A program made the translations under genes and the position numbers. The notes beneath the pieces were generated by a model. That model had not been told where the DNA came from. It ran no database searches and was given only the letters and a program-made list of their open reading frames with translations. A stretch of DNA of 64,000 bases from Helicoverpa zea (taxonomy: Eukaryota > Arthropoda > Insecta > Lepidoptera > Noctuidae), in contig NC_061465.1 of assembly GCF_022581195.2 (NCBI RefSeq), positions 5,086,501 to 5,150,500 on the forward strand, written 5' to 3'. How positions within the stretch are numbered: position 1 is the first letter of the stretch; each line of letters starts with the position of its first letter. Positions 1-10,800 of the stretch are shown here, in pieces.

Positions 1-9
1 CATTTAACG

Positions 10-1143
10 ATGGCTAGAATGTTTTTGCTTAAATCTTTATTAGAAGAAGCTCATGCTTTAGATAATTTAGAAAAGCGTCAACAATCTGCTAGAATTCGTA
101 GTTTACCTTTATTAACTCGCGATGATGACTATGTGAGCATATATAGATTGTCAAAGGAGCTAATTGACCAACTGGAGTCTGATTTACTGCCCCTGATAAA
201 GCCCACAAAACGTCGAGGCAAAGGACTTACAACTCGTGTAAAAGTAAGTATTGACACAGTTTATAGTTGAAAAATTGTAATCAAGCACACAATAATAAGA
301 AAAACACTTAGTTCTTAATAAGGAGTATTCCCTTTATGTGGTTTCCCCGCCAGCTGATATGTTTTCAAAAGCCTCTGTACTTCAGTTATAATATTGGTAT
401 TCTCTTAAGCATGAAAATAACCAAATTGGTCTCAATTTTGTTTTCACTAAATCCAGATAAAGTAGGTATTACATTTTTTATTGATTTATTGTTTCACAGA
501 TACTATGTACTTTATCATTCTTGGCTAGTGGCAGTTACCAGAAGGTTATTAAAGAGGGCATCAGAACTTATTTATCGCAACCGTCTGCATCTCGTTGCAT
601 AAATGAAGTAGTGGAAGCTCTGAACAATCCGGCCGTAGTAAAAAAATATATAAGGTTTCCTCAAAATCAGCAAGAAAGGCAAATTTTAAAAGAAAGGTTA
701 GTACCTAGATATAATATAATTTTAATATTATTATAATTAAACTGACCCTTTTATTTTTACAGTTGATCATGTTAGTGATTATTGTAAATTACAGGTTCTA
801 CAAAAGGTTTGGGTTTCCAGCCACCATAGGCTGTATTGATGGCACTCTGGTGGCAATGAAGAGACCAGCAGAGAACGAAGAACGGTTTTACTGCCGCAAA
901 GGCTACCATGCAAGAAATGTGCAATTGGTAAAATGGATTTCAATGTTGTAATCAATTATAATTAGGTATAATAGAGTCATTGTAATTTATTTCTTTTTCA
1001 GATAACAGATGCAGATTTAAATATTTTACACGTGGATCCCACATATGGAGGAGCTACTCACGATAGCTTCATTTTTAATTATAGTGCTATCAAAGACCAT
1101 TTAGAGGCATTAACAAATGCTGGTGAAGAAGTAGTTTTGCTCG
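10..1143 (+). CDS. PIF/Harbinger (HARBI1-like) transposase, four exons, 3' end missing
   Basis: The exons are 10-243, 500-696, 795-927 and 1002-1143. All junctions have GT..AG borders and matching phases (0, 2, 0), and the joined frame has no stop. Exon 1 gives an N-terminal helical region (VSIYRLSKELIDQLESDLLP) as in Harbinger nucleases. Exon 2 continues it (SASRCINEVVEALNN). Exon 3 carries FGFPATIGCIDGTLVAMKRP, whose Asp matches the first catalytic Asp of the DDE nuclease, then a Tyr/Cys-Arg-Lys-Gly-Tyr-His segment. Exon 4 has DADLNILHVDPTYGGATHDS, the region of the second catalytic Asp. It ends ..VVLLG with one base over, ready for a GDSGYPL-type exon. That exon and the final Glu are not seen downstream, where repeat sequence begins. 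The family cuts and pastes DNA and is sometimes domesticated in animals. The start is the ATG at position 10; an upstream exon outside the window is possible. It could be a truncated transposon copy or a host gene with a far 3' exon. Confidence 0.8.
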
Positions 1144-1194
1144 GTAAGTAGATTTTATCACAATTATACTTGTAATTATAATTATTAATTCTAC

Positions 1195-1743
1195 TTGTGT
1201 AGCCCTTTCATTTGATACCCATATTGAGGGGGCTGTGCCATTTTATGCCGGCGGCCATATTGGATTTAATTAAAGGTGTATACAAAATTTCAGACCAATC
1301 GGTTGACAGGAAGAGGGTGAAATTTGAATACTAAATTTGATCCAAGAATAAATAATAAAACAAACGGGGTGAGCTAAATAAAACCGTTTAAATATCTCGT
1401 AATGTTGAAACTGATTGTAATTTTTAGGAAAGCTCTTTCATTATATCTAGCCGAATATAAGAAATGGCAATAAAAGTTGATAATGATCTGTAAAATCTGA
1501 TTTTTTATGCAATAAATTGTGAAAAAGTGCCCATCCCTCCCCTACCTCCCCTAAAGTATGAAATGACATTACGAATCGAAGTGAAATGCGAGTTGTTGAT
1601 CGAGTTTTATAGAATCCCAGTACAGACGACACAATACTTTTTTAATTTTTTCCTTATTTGCTCACCGTTTAGACCTACCCTAGACTACGACAAACATTTT
1701 AAAACCAAAATCAGCTCAATCGGCCCAGCCGTTCTCGAGTTTT
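1195..1743. repeat. unassigned dispersed-repeat-like segment
   Basis: No coding region is seen. The stretch begins after the last transposase donor. It contains a GC-richer patch around 1225-1260, and ends in a CAGCCGTTCTCGAG motif of a kind often found near the ends of lepidopteran dispersed repeats. It directly abuts the hexamer tail of the next retrotransposon. Family unknown. Confidence 0.35.
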
Positions 1744-2290
1744 AATTCAAATTCAAATTCAAATTCAAATCTTTATTTGCGTTCCATATGTAATACAGGT
1801 GGTATTTTTATAAAGTTTAAACAATATATTGGAAACAATATGGACCCGGTAGGGCACAGCATAAAGAGGTAGGAGAGGTTTGCAGTACTTATTTATTACC
1901 TAGTTTAGTTTTATTAAATCTATACTTATTACTAAAAAAAAAAACTGAAATATATTAATATGTTATATTCTTATCTTATTGTGTGTGTGTGTGAGTGTGT
2001 GTGTGTGTTTGTTGTGTATGTGTGTGTGCGTGAGAGTGTGTATGTACTTGTAAAGTAGTTTGTATTGGTGTTTATTATTTTTTTATTGACTTATCGTCCA
2101 TGTACTCTTTTATTGTGTAGTAGCATTTAGAGTGTAAAAATTTCTTTAATTTACTTATAAACATAGTCGTTTTCGTTTCATCTTTGATCGTTTTAGGTAA
2201 GTTGTTATATATTTTTACTGACATTATTAGCGGACCGGAAGAATGTATTTTAATCAGACTAACGAACAACATTTCATTTTTATTTATATA
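1744..2290 (-). mobile_element. 3' end of a 5'-truncated non-LTR retrotransposon
   Basis: On the minus strand, 2272-2075 encodes the last 65 codons of a reverse-transcriptase ORF. It shows the typical C-terminal pattern of insect non-LTR elements, with an Asn-x-Leu-Pro core (YNNLPKTIKD), an FISKLKKFL helix and a CYYTIKEYM end. It is followed by a 3' untranslated part that contains a TG-rich microsatellite, and by a tail of four to five TTTGAA-type hexamers at 1770-1744. The 5' part is missing, as expected from incomplete target-primed reverse transcription. The clade (CR1/L2 or jockey-like) is not determined. Confidence 0.65.
1981..2044. repeat. TG-rich microsatellite
   Basis: An imperfect (TG)n run with GA and TT interruptions, lying in the 3' untranslated part of the non-LTR fragment. 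Confidence 0.85.
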
Positions 2291-4249
2291 GATTACAAAA
2301 AAATGGCCGGGTTCAAAAAAGGGCCAATACGGGCGAAAACAATAACGTTCGTCGTCCCCCGCACACCCTGATTTGGCGCGCTACTTTCTGAGGAGATTTT
2401 TCGTTGCGACACCTCCGCTAGTCATTTTGTTCTCCATGAACTCCAACACACATACATACACTACGTACCTATGTGTGTATATAACACGTATGTGTGCGCA
2501 TATACTTGCGAAGTTCGAGCACGTTTTCACAGGTGGCTAGTCCCCAATTGATATTGGGGACTTTCGGTGTACCGGGTCTCTGATCAAACGTATTGCATGT
2601 TCGAACGTGTCCTTCCTATTAGATTTTAGAAAACGAACCTTGCAATATACTTGGTATGTTATAGCAGAACAAGTTTGACTGCTTTTCTTTAAACGAAATT
2701 ATTTTTTGCATTTGATATGAAATGGGAGCAACTGGGAAAAAATAAAAAGTAAGTTTGAATTTGTATTTTTACTTCATAAGTCGTATTGACTCATTTCTAC
2801 CACAATAGTCATTATTTAATGAGTTATACTTCTGTTTAAGAAATAGGTATCGTAACACTATTTTCTTCATTTGCCTTACAAATATCAGTAATTATTTACT
2901 GTCAGTTAACAGCCAAGCTAATTTACGTTCCGCCATTAACCTGACATCTTCCAGTCAAATATTAGCAAGAATAAATCACATTATTTGTAGCTATACGACG
3001 AAAATGGTTAAACCATTTCATAATGCGTTAATTCTTTAATGAGCTTAAAAGATTAACGAATTGATTTTGGTTTTAACTATAATAAATAATTAATGACTTT
3101 GTATACTTAAAACATTGCGGATGAAATTAACGCTGAGTTTCTCTTTTCTATGACTGTGAACTAAAAATGGATAAAGGTGAAAAGGATGAAGAAAATCTGA
3201 TGATTTTATTACATGTATCAGTCACATCTCAACGGTTTCTCTTCATCATCAATTTAAGAACCCAGTTCCTGTCGGTGCAGCTCTTTCCATTTACGCCATC
3301 TAGCGCCAACTCCTGAAATTCCTTATAATAAGAAAATTAAAACATAAACATGCAAGTAATTCAGTCAACAACAGTACCTTATATAGCAGCCTTCAAGCCA
3401 ACACTGATTGCATTATGACGTAGTATAAACGAGATACCTTGTATTAGCTTATACAGTTTCTCAAATAAGCGTAATTTTTAAGAAAGTCTATCAATTGCAA
3501 AAGCTTGTATTTAGGAACAGCACATGAAGAGCTAGCATGAAATATTTATACCCACAAGCGCGAACAAAGATGCTATTTCAGAAAACGTTTTCTTATGCGC
3601 CTCAGCCATTGCTTAAACCAGTTTGTTCAAGATTACAAGATACAGTTTGTACAAGAGGATTTGTCAAAGCTTTTGGTATGCATCCTGGGCTTAAGCTTCA
3701 CAGTGCATGAAACATGTAAAATCACGACTTGTTAACGGAATATGATGTAAATTACATATCTAGCTAAGAGCACTTCACGCCATTTAAAAATACTGACTTT
3801 AATCATGAAATCAGTTTCAAAATCCAAGTTCTGGTTCTAATCACAAAAATAAATTACTGCTGTTAAATGCCTAATTTCGATACAATAACAAGAAGTAATT
3901 TTCAATTCCGTTATAAAACTGTATTTTGATAAATTCTTGCTTATATCATAAACAGTAACTAATCTAAAAAATAAAATATTAACTTAGCTGTGTATTTAGC
4001 TTCAGTTTCCTAACTACTCGTCCGTGCTGCATTAAAAGTGTGTAAATAAAGTTAATGCGCAAACATTGCAATGTAAAACATGAGAACTTTCTGTTACGCG
4101 TTAATAGCACAACTCATTGCAACAGTAAATAAATTCACAATTTTATGAACTCTTTATTTGCAAAAAAAAAGGATGGGTAATACGGAAAATTCTCGTAGAT
4201 ACTTTCTTGTCGTGTTTCAAAACTTTTTTAAGGCATTTTATATCAGACT
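2291..4249. other. no gene seen
   Basis: Intergenic or intronic DNA. A GC-richer block at 2330-2600 contains a short palindrome (TCCCCAATTGATATTGGGGA at 2541-2560) but no frame. The rest is AT-rich with no ORF, splice-supported exon or recognised repeat. Confidence 0.5.
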
Positions 4250-4420
4250 AACCGTTATCCCGCGGTGTCACCCGCGTCCCGTGGGAACTTCTGACCGTAC
4301 CCGTTTAAAATATAGCCATGTTAAGAAAAGTGTGGCACAACAACAGTGAATTTTTCATAACGGTTCAGTAGTTTCAAAGCCTCTAGGATGCAAACAAACA
4401 AAAAAAATGTTTCCTCTTTT
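4250..4420 (+). repeat. fossil of dispersed repeat family R1 (CCCGCG...CCGTACC type)
   Basis: It carries the diagnostic order of short blocks: CCCGCG, CACCCGCGTCCCGTGGGAAC, CCGTACCC, AAAATATAGCC, then GGTTCAGTAGTTT. The same blocks occur at 22262-22356 (minus), 34608-34760 (plus) and, in part, 35560-35640 (minus). The family is widespread in Lepidoptera and Helitron-like in flavour, but the class is not proven here. Confidence 0.55.
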
Positions 4421-6400
4421 TTATATCAGTATTATATACCTTGTAGCTTGAAGGAAATAATCCGATAAACTAGCTCAGGAACCAGCCATTTATCCGTTTT
4501 TTGGACCTAATTTCCTCATACCTGTTGCAATAGTTTTTATCAAAGCGTGTTTCTGTAGTAAATCAACTATACCACGGCAGTAAATAGCATTCATTATTTC
4601 AAACAGATTTTCGTGAGAATCCGTTTTAGAGAGCATTTCATTGGGAACGGAATTTAGGAATTTTCAGCTTTGAGAGGATTTGAAAAGTATGTTTGTACTT
4701 AGAAGTCTTTTATGTTTTTGAGTTAATAGGACCAGGTACAAAACCTTAACTTTTTGCAGCAGTAGTTCTATAAATTAAAGTATTCCACTCAGTTAAAGTT
4801 TATTGGTAATTTTATACAATACAACATTAACTTCAATATCACGATCGAATATCGAGTCGAATTGTATATGGAAGTTCAAATCAAATTCTTCTACTAATTG
4901 ACAATTTACAACTGAAGACGGACACATTTTTTTAGTTTCGGTACCTCCTAAAGCGAACAAAAACTTTGTACATCTTCAAAGAAAACATACCAGGACCAAG
5001 GGGAGGTTTCTTAAACAATGTGAACTGGGTCACTGTGCTGTGGGCCCCGTATAACTGTAGCCCCAAGTAATCAACGATTGCTTTGAAAATTATAGGCCCA
5101 AGACAGGGGCGGGGGTTGTCACTACAGGCCACAGAGTAACCACTTGGTAGGGCTTATTGAGAACGCTTTGACAGTTGAATAGTGTGTGTGAGGTGTAGCT
5201 AATTAGACTGTGGTGTAGTTATTCGTTTAGGTATATGTAAACAGGTATCTTGTTATTACAAAATTACGTAAATTTTTGTTGGTGCGGTAGGATTTTTTTC
5301 TTCAAGATTTAATCAAATACTTCAGATAACAGATTTATGTAAAAACGTATGAAATAGTACAACTTTTTGATGAACAGAGTTTCAACAATATTATTGCAAA
5401 ATGAATTTACAAAAAAAATCGCCTACGAATATCATATTATTATTTAAAACATATTTTTTCAATTCAAGTTAATTGAAATACCTTTTGCTCAATAAAAGGG
5501 TTCCGTGATATAATTAATGTTAATTACCAAATACCGAACTGGAATTTATCCAGAGATTTAATATTGAAATATTCTTCATTCTCTCGTTTTCATTATTTTA
5601 TATTTCACGGAGTTAAATAATGAAAATTAAACTATCGTAGCTTTTAATATAGGGATGGAATTACATTCTCATTACAGAAAATAATTGCGCAGCTTTTAAA
5701 GACATCTTAAAGAAATATGCAATTTATTTAACGAAAAAATATTTTGTTTATTCAATTATTATAGTAAAAAGTACAATATTCAATTTCTTTATTAATAATA
5801 TGTACAACTAGTCAGCAACTTCATTTTGTTTAATTAAAATTATAAATTACTATTTAAATAAGGTGGGTTGACAAAGCCCTTCATCAGAGGTAATTTTTTA
5901 CAAAAATAATCAATCTGTATTAAGAAGAGCCCAAACTCTGAAACACCTATTAGTTAAAAGCGTAATTATTAAGCCTGAATCAGTTCAAAGATATTATATT
6001 TAAAATAGCTTACTTACTGTTGCTAATTATACTTATGAACTATTAACTAAATTAAGTAGCACCTTTGCACCTATTCAGCAAAAATCTAAAGCTATTGATA
6101 ATCTAAGTACATTAATACATTGGGACCGTAATATCAGTTTAATATAACGTATATGATTATCATTTTGAGTGGTTGCGCCCACGTGTAATAACGAGGGATG
6201 GTGAATTTCCATAGACGAGAGTGTACTTAGGACGGCTTGGACATCATATTGTAGCGTCCATATTCTCGGACAACAGCTGATGTAGACCGAAGTGTTACAC
6301 ACGGGCGGGAGGAAGGAACAACAAGCTTGAAACATTTTTTTAGATAATTCTATCAACTTTTAACAAAGATGTTGCTTGTTATTTAGCATGTTCTAATAAT
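4421..6400. other. no gene seen
   Basis: AT-rich sequence. A less AT-rich patch at 4920-5160 holds a 66-codon minus frame with no recognised motif, and 6075-6356 holds a 93-codon minus frame, also unrecognised. Both are probably chance frames. Confidence 0.5.
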
Positions 6401-6510
6401 GACTCATCATCATCCGCCTAACTTTTTCACAATTATGATGAGGTTGGCTTCCAGTATAAACGAATGCAGCTGAGTTGCAATTTTTTGTATGGAGCTACTG
6501 TCTATTAAAG
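6401..6510 (+). repeat. fragment of dispersed repeat family R2
   Basis: It contains CATCATCATC, GTTGGCTTCCAGT, GCAGCTGAGT and TGGAGCTACTG in the same order as in 19550-19710 (minus) and inside both Helitrons (about 49450-49640, and 58520-58705 in mirror image). The 3' half is missing here. I recognise this as a common lepidopteran repeat without a safe class name. Confidence 0.6.
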
Positions 6511-6751
6511 ATGTTTATATCATGGCCGAGAACCAGTAGGGCATGCAATTTCGGTAAAATAAAAATTACCGGTAAAAATTCGGTAATTAAAATATTTTTT
6601 ACTTTTTAATTTTTGTATTTTTTTAAAATGTGATATTATATCAATAAGATTGGGTATTCTAAAAGCAAAAAATAATTAAAAATACAAGGTATAAGGTAGT
6701 AAACATTTTTTGTGACGTGGGCCGTAACAAAAAAACATGTCAGTACCATCC

Positions 6752-6992
6752 GTACGTGATGTCGCCGACAAAATGCAAGAGAAACGGCTGCGATGGTTCG
6801 GCCATGTAAAAAGGAGACCACCTGAATACATCGCCAATGTTGTATCTCAATATACGGAAACGGTGGTGGTTGAGTGTCGTAATGAATGACATGAATATCT
6901 ACGAACTCGAAGAGGAAGATGTCCTGGATAGATTGAAGTGGAAGAAGAAGATACGGAAAGCGGACCCCGTCACAAGACGGGATAAACGCTAA
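6752..6992 (+). pseudogene. RTE-type non-LTR reverse transcriptase, C-terminal remnant
   Basis: Residues VRDVADKMQEKRLRWFGHVK and RRPPEYIANVV (6752-6847) are the hallmark end-of-RT segment of RTE-like elements. A shift of frame then leads to 6875-6992, which reads a terminal MNDMNIYELEEEDVLDRLKW segment, then RKADPVTRRDKR and a stop. The usual linker between these two blocks is deleted, so the copy is dead. It lies inside the TIR-flanked block. Confidence 0.75.
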
Positions 6993-6999
6993 GAATTAC

Positions 7000-7460
7000 C
7001 GTGAAAAAATGGACATTTCGAACAATCCCGCAACCCCGGCAGGCCTTAGCCCTGCGCGTGGAATAACTCGGGCCGCCGACACGGGTCTGTTGTTTATGCA
7101 GACGGAGGAACGATGAGCCACCCGAACTCACCGTCCACAGACCGACGCCTACGGTGGCCGGGAGTCGTCTCTCGACACTCGGCGCCCGTGGTGTCTTCCT
7201 GGTCCACTACAGCGGCTGGGATGAGAGGTGCGAACTCGCAGGCGCTAAACCGTCTCCTCGAGCATGACTGCTTCGCAGAAGGAGCCGAGGGCTTCCCATT
7301 TCCTCTCACTCCGGACCATGGCTTGAACCAGGGCCGAACGCGAGAGGTCGCCGCTGCCTATTGGCTCGACGACGAGACGGCGGTACCCTTCCACGGCCGT
7401 GCACACCTAGACTGTGTGCTCCACCGTGTCCTCAGAGCTGTCCGCATGGTAGTGCAGTAA
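7000..7460. other. GC-rich block, probable transposon interior
   Basis: Base composition changes sharply from AT-rich flanks to GC-rich sequence for about 450 bp. A frame of 115 codons (7113-7460, plus) and one of 71 (minus) cross it but match no family I know. Its position between the RTE remnant and the ACCGGT subterminal repeats suggests a piece of a mobile element, not a host exon. Confidence 0.4.
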
Positions 7461-7890
7461 AAGCCCTTGCTCAATAAGGTCATAGAGTAGGTAAAATAAG
7501 CATAACCTACATTTTTACCTAATAGGAGCTGACAGCTATGAGGATTTTCAGAATAACCGAATGAATAAAATTTGTTTAGATATTATAAATTAAGATGAGA
7601 ATGAAGATTTGTATCTAACCTAGAGTAGTTATGGAGCCACATAAGTTTACTTTCCTAAAAAACAGCAATTTTAACACTCTTACAATATGTAATGTATGCA
7701 ATATTACATTATGTTCAGCCCACATAATGAAGATTTGACGTTAAATGAACAATTGCTATATATTATCGCAAAAACGTATAAACCGGTAAATTACCGGTTA
7801 CATATTATTTTTACCGGTAAATTAAAAATCGCGAAAATGGGCGGTTTTACCGGTAAAACCGAAACCGGTAAACCGGTATTGCATGCCCTA

Positions 7891-10800
7891 CCTCTGAGAC
7901 GCGGAGGAACTTGTCATGACAAGATGGTCGCTCATCACGCCCAACGGACCGACCGCGCCAAGCGCTGCTTAACCTTACGATCATTAGACCTGTGTGGCTG
8001 TCAATTAGCCACGAATATATTATTCTTAAGTAAAAACAGGAGACTAAAAATCTTCAAAAATACATAACTTTCATTTTACTCCTACCGAACTAGAACTCAA
8101 TACTTCAAACCTAACACCAATGTCATTCAGACTCGCTTGTTCATTCACCGAGCCTTATGTCTCGGCGGGTCCCTTTGATGTGTCGTGTATATAGGCTGCG
8201 TGCAAGTCGGACCGGCGTTGTTTTAAACTTGTAACAGCGTGAAATTGTAGAACAGGTCAGTGCCCATGGCGCGCAGTATACCTCGTGCGTGGATGGCCTA
8301 GATTATTTTGTGTCTTTATTTTCATGAATATTGCTGGCAAGTGTTTTTTTTTTGTTGGCTGTATTTGGTGCAACAGGTATTTGATGAGAATGAGTTGTGA
8401 GGCAGTTTTTTTGTGTTTTCGCTGGTGAAACTTTTTTTGTGAATGTCGTATGTGAGGCACGATCTATAGACTTACATGGTAATGCAACACGATAATTTAA
8501 CTGCTTGGTTGTAGTAGCCAATGCAACTAAGCAATACATATTTTTAGGATGCAAGTTAGTCTATTATTTGTGTTTTTATGAACACTATGAACAGCATTAT
8601 AACATTTCACAGTATATAGATCACTATCTCTAACGAAAAAGAAATTTATAAAATATGACCGATCCATAAAATATGCACTTCGTTATAAAAATTACCAAGT
8701 CCCAAGCATGACGTAACCAATAGGTATTGATCTCGTTCGGAAACTTCAAAGCATGTCATATACTGTGTAAGCGTAGGCAGCCTCGCTACATAATGATGTA
8801 CCTTGCAATTTCTGAACTTAATACCCTATTGTTAAGGGTAAATGCAATACTTTATTGTTTAGGGATTTGCTAGAATTCCTGCTGTGGCCTTGGGCTTTGT
8901 ACCTATTGATGCATTATGAATGTTTGAACTCGTGTTCAGGGAACCTATGAAGACTAAGTAAGGTCTTCCAGAATCTGCACATTTACCTACACTTCGATAA
9001 AACTTGAAAGTGTTACAAGATTTCAATCAATCCAGATTCAGATTTAACTCACCTAAAATGTATTGTAATTAACCAAAAGACAGAGGATAATCCTATGACT
9101 ATAGGGTGTCATTAGGCGAACACAGTGCAACTAGACTGCCGTTTTAAAAGAGCCTGCAAAATATTTGACCATGACTTTGCACGCAACGTTCATAAGCCAA
9201 ATCAAGCTTTTTTTTCTACGCAAGACGCATAATGAACCAAAGGCTGGCTAAAGAGAGACTATACTACTCATTTACAAGCATCAGCTCAGAGATTTTGTTC
9301 GTCATATTGTCGTCAGGTCCATTATAAAAGTGATATTAGCCCCTCAGATGACCCGTGCTCTTCGTGCAGAAACAAGCGGGTAACACACTCCATTTTCTCT
9401 TTCATGCTTATACCGTAGCGAGGAGGTGCTCAATTATAAAAGCTTACATGGACGAGGGTTCATAGAATATTACGTCAGAGAATAATGTGTTTCGATTTTG
9501 ACGACAAATTGGTCCGTTACACGCAAGTAGGCTCTTATATTTTTGAAATTTATTACCTACCTGTATTTATTTTTGGTTTTGAGTGGGTGGACTCACAAAT
9601 ATAGTCCCGGAAGAACGATTTGTCATTGCTAAGTGATTGATTGAAATTGGCGATATAAATAGTCTAGATTATGAAAATGTAACAGGACAAAGATTATGAA
9701 AATGTAACAGGACAGGAATAAAATGCTTACACCTAACTACATGGATAGAAAATTCAATTCCTCCACAAAGTGCTCGATTATGCGCAGATATTTGTATCCC
9801 AAACCTTCGTAAAACCGTTCTTTATTATGTAAATTCATCTCCAGGGATTGGCTTTATTTTTCCGCAAGATTTTTTATTGTTTGTCGTTCTGGGTTTTGAA
9901 TAAAATCACTCGGTTTGACGGTGATGTATCATCATTTTTTTGTTTGTATTTTTAGGTAAATCTTTTACGTACATGTTTAACTACAAACAAGTAAAAATGA
10001 TGATAATGGAAAATCCATAAATGGGGGAACAAACACCGTTACAGCAGCTTGATATATAATGCAATTAAGTTAAAGATTGAATAGATAGGTTTCATCGAGA
10101 CTTTAAAATAGTTATGTAATTAAACGTTGGTAGCAGAATTAATTAAAAAAGTGAAATAGAAATAACTAAAGTCTTCACCTTAAAAAGAACAATTCCCATT
10201 GACCGAACATAAAAAAGCACACACAGAAAAAAGCAAAGTCAATTCAAACCCAAATACCCCGAGCAAACCAAACACCACTATTGTGATAGGCAATTTTTCA
10301 CGCAAAACAATTGAATGCGGTACGTGTCCCTATCAGTTTCGCTTTCTACTTCAAACAGTCTATTTGTTTCCACTATGTTATCTTCAAAGGGCGTCAGATA
10401 AAAAACTTTTTTGTTTTCTCCACAGTGACACGGCACAGAAATGTCGGGATGTTATCATTCTTTGTCTGTGCCCACATGCCAGGTTTTTGGGAACTAAATC
10501 TGTAAATACGGAGGAGGTTTTATTTTAATGATTTTCCCCTGCTTACTGGCTGTGACCTACTTTGATTTAATGAATGTTTATGACAGGTTGAAAAGTGCAC
10601 GCTTTTCCTTTGTGCATTGACTTTGATGTCACGGCTGTTTTTGTCCTCTCTCAAAATAGCATTTAGACATGAAATAAAATAATTCGCAAAGATTTTTTAA
10701 TGAATACCCATTTTATATGTACATTTAAATGGTCGTCAAGACTCAATATGGTTATTAGATCCTTCATAATTGCGCTAACGAATAAACTCAACCTTAGTCT

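Larger units (their letters stand above)
6537..7890. mobile_element. TIR element (hAT-like?) with composite interior
   Basis: The ends are inverted copies: TAGGGCATGCAAT at 6537 and ATTGCATGCCCTA ending at 7890. Each is followed inward by ACCGGTAA-type subterminal repeats, with several ACCGGT hexamers at 7780-7880. No target duplication could be identified with certainty. The interior is not one element: it holds an RTE ORF fragment (6752-6992) and a GC-rich block (7000-7460). The whole is therefore either a transposon that received later insertions or two half-elements brought together. The assignment to hAT rests only on TIR style. Confidence 0.55.

Noticed and set aside
7113..7460. 115-codon plus-strand ORF
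   Set aside because: Open because of GC richness. It lies within a transposon-like block and has no recognisable domain.
10199..10528. 109-codon ORF
   Set aside because: No ATG context, domain or neighbouring exon. Two frames overlap here.
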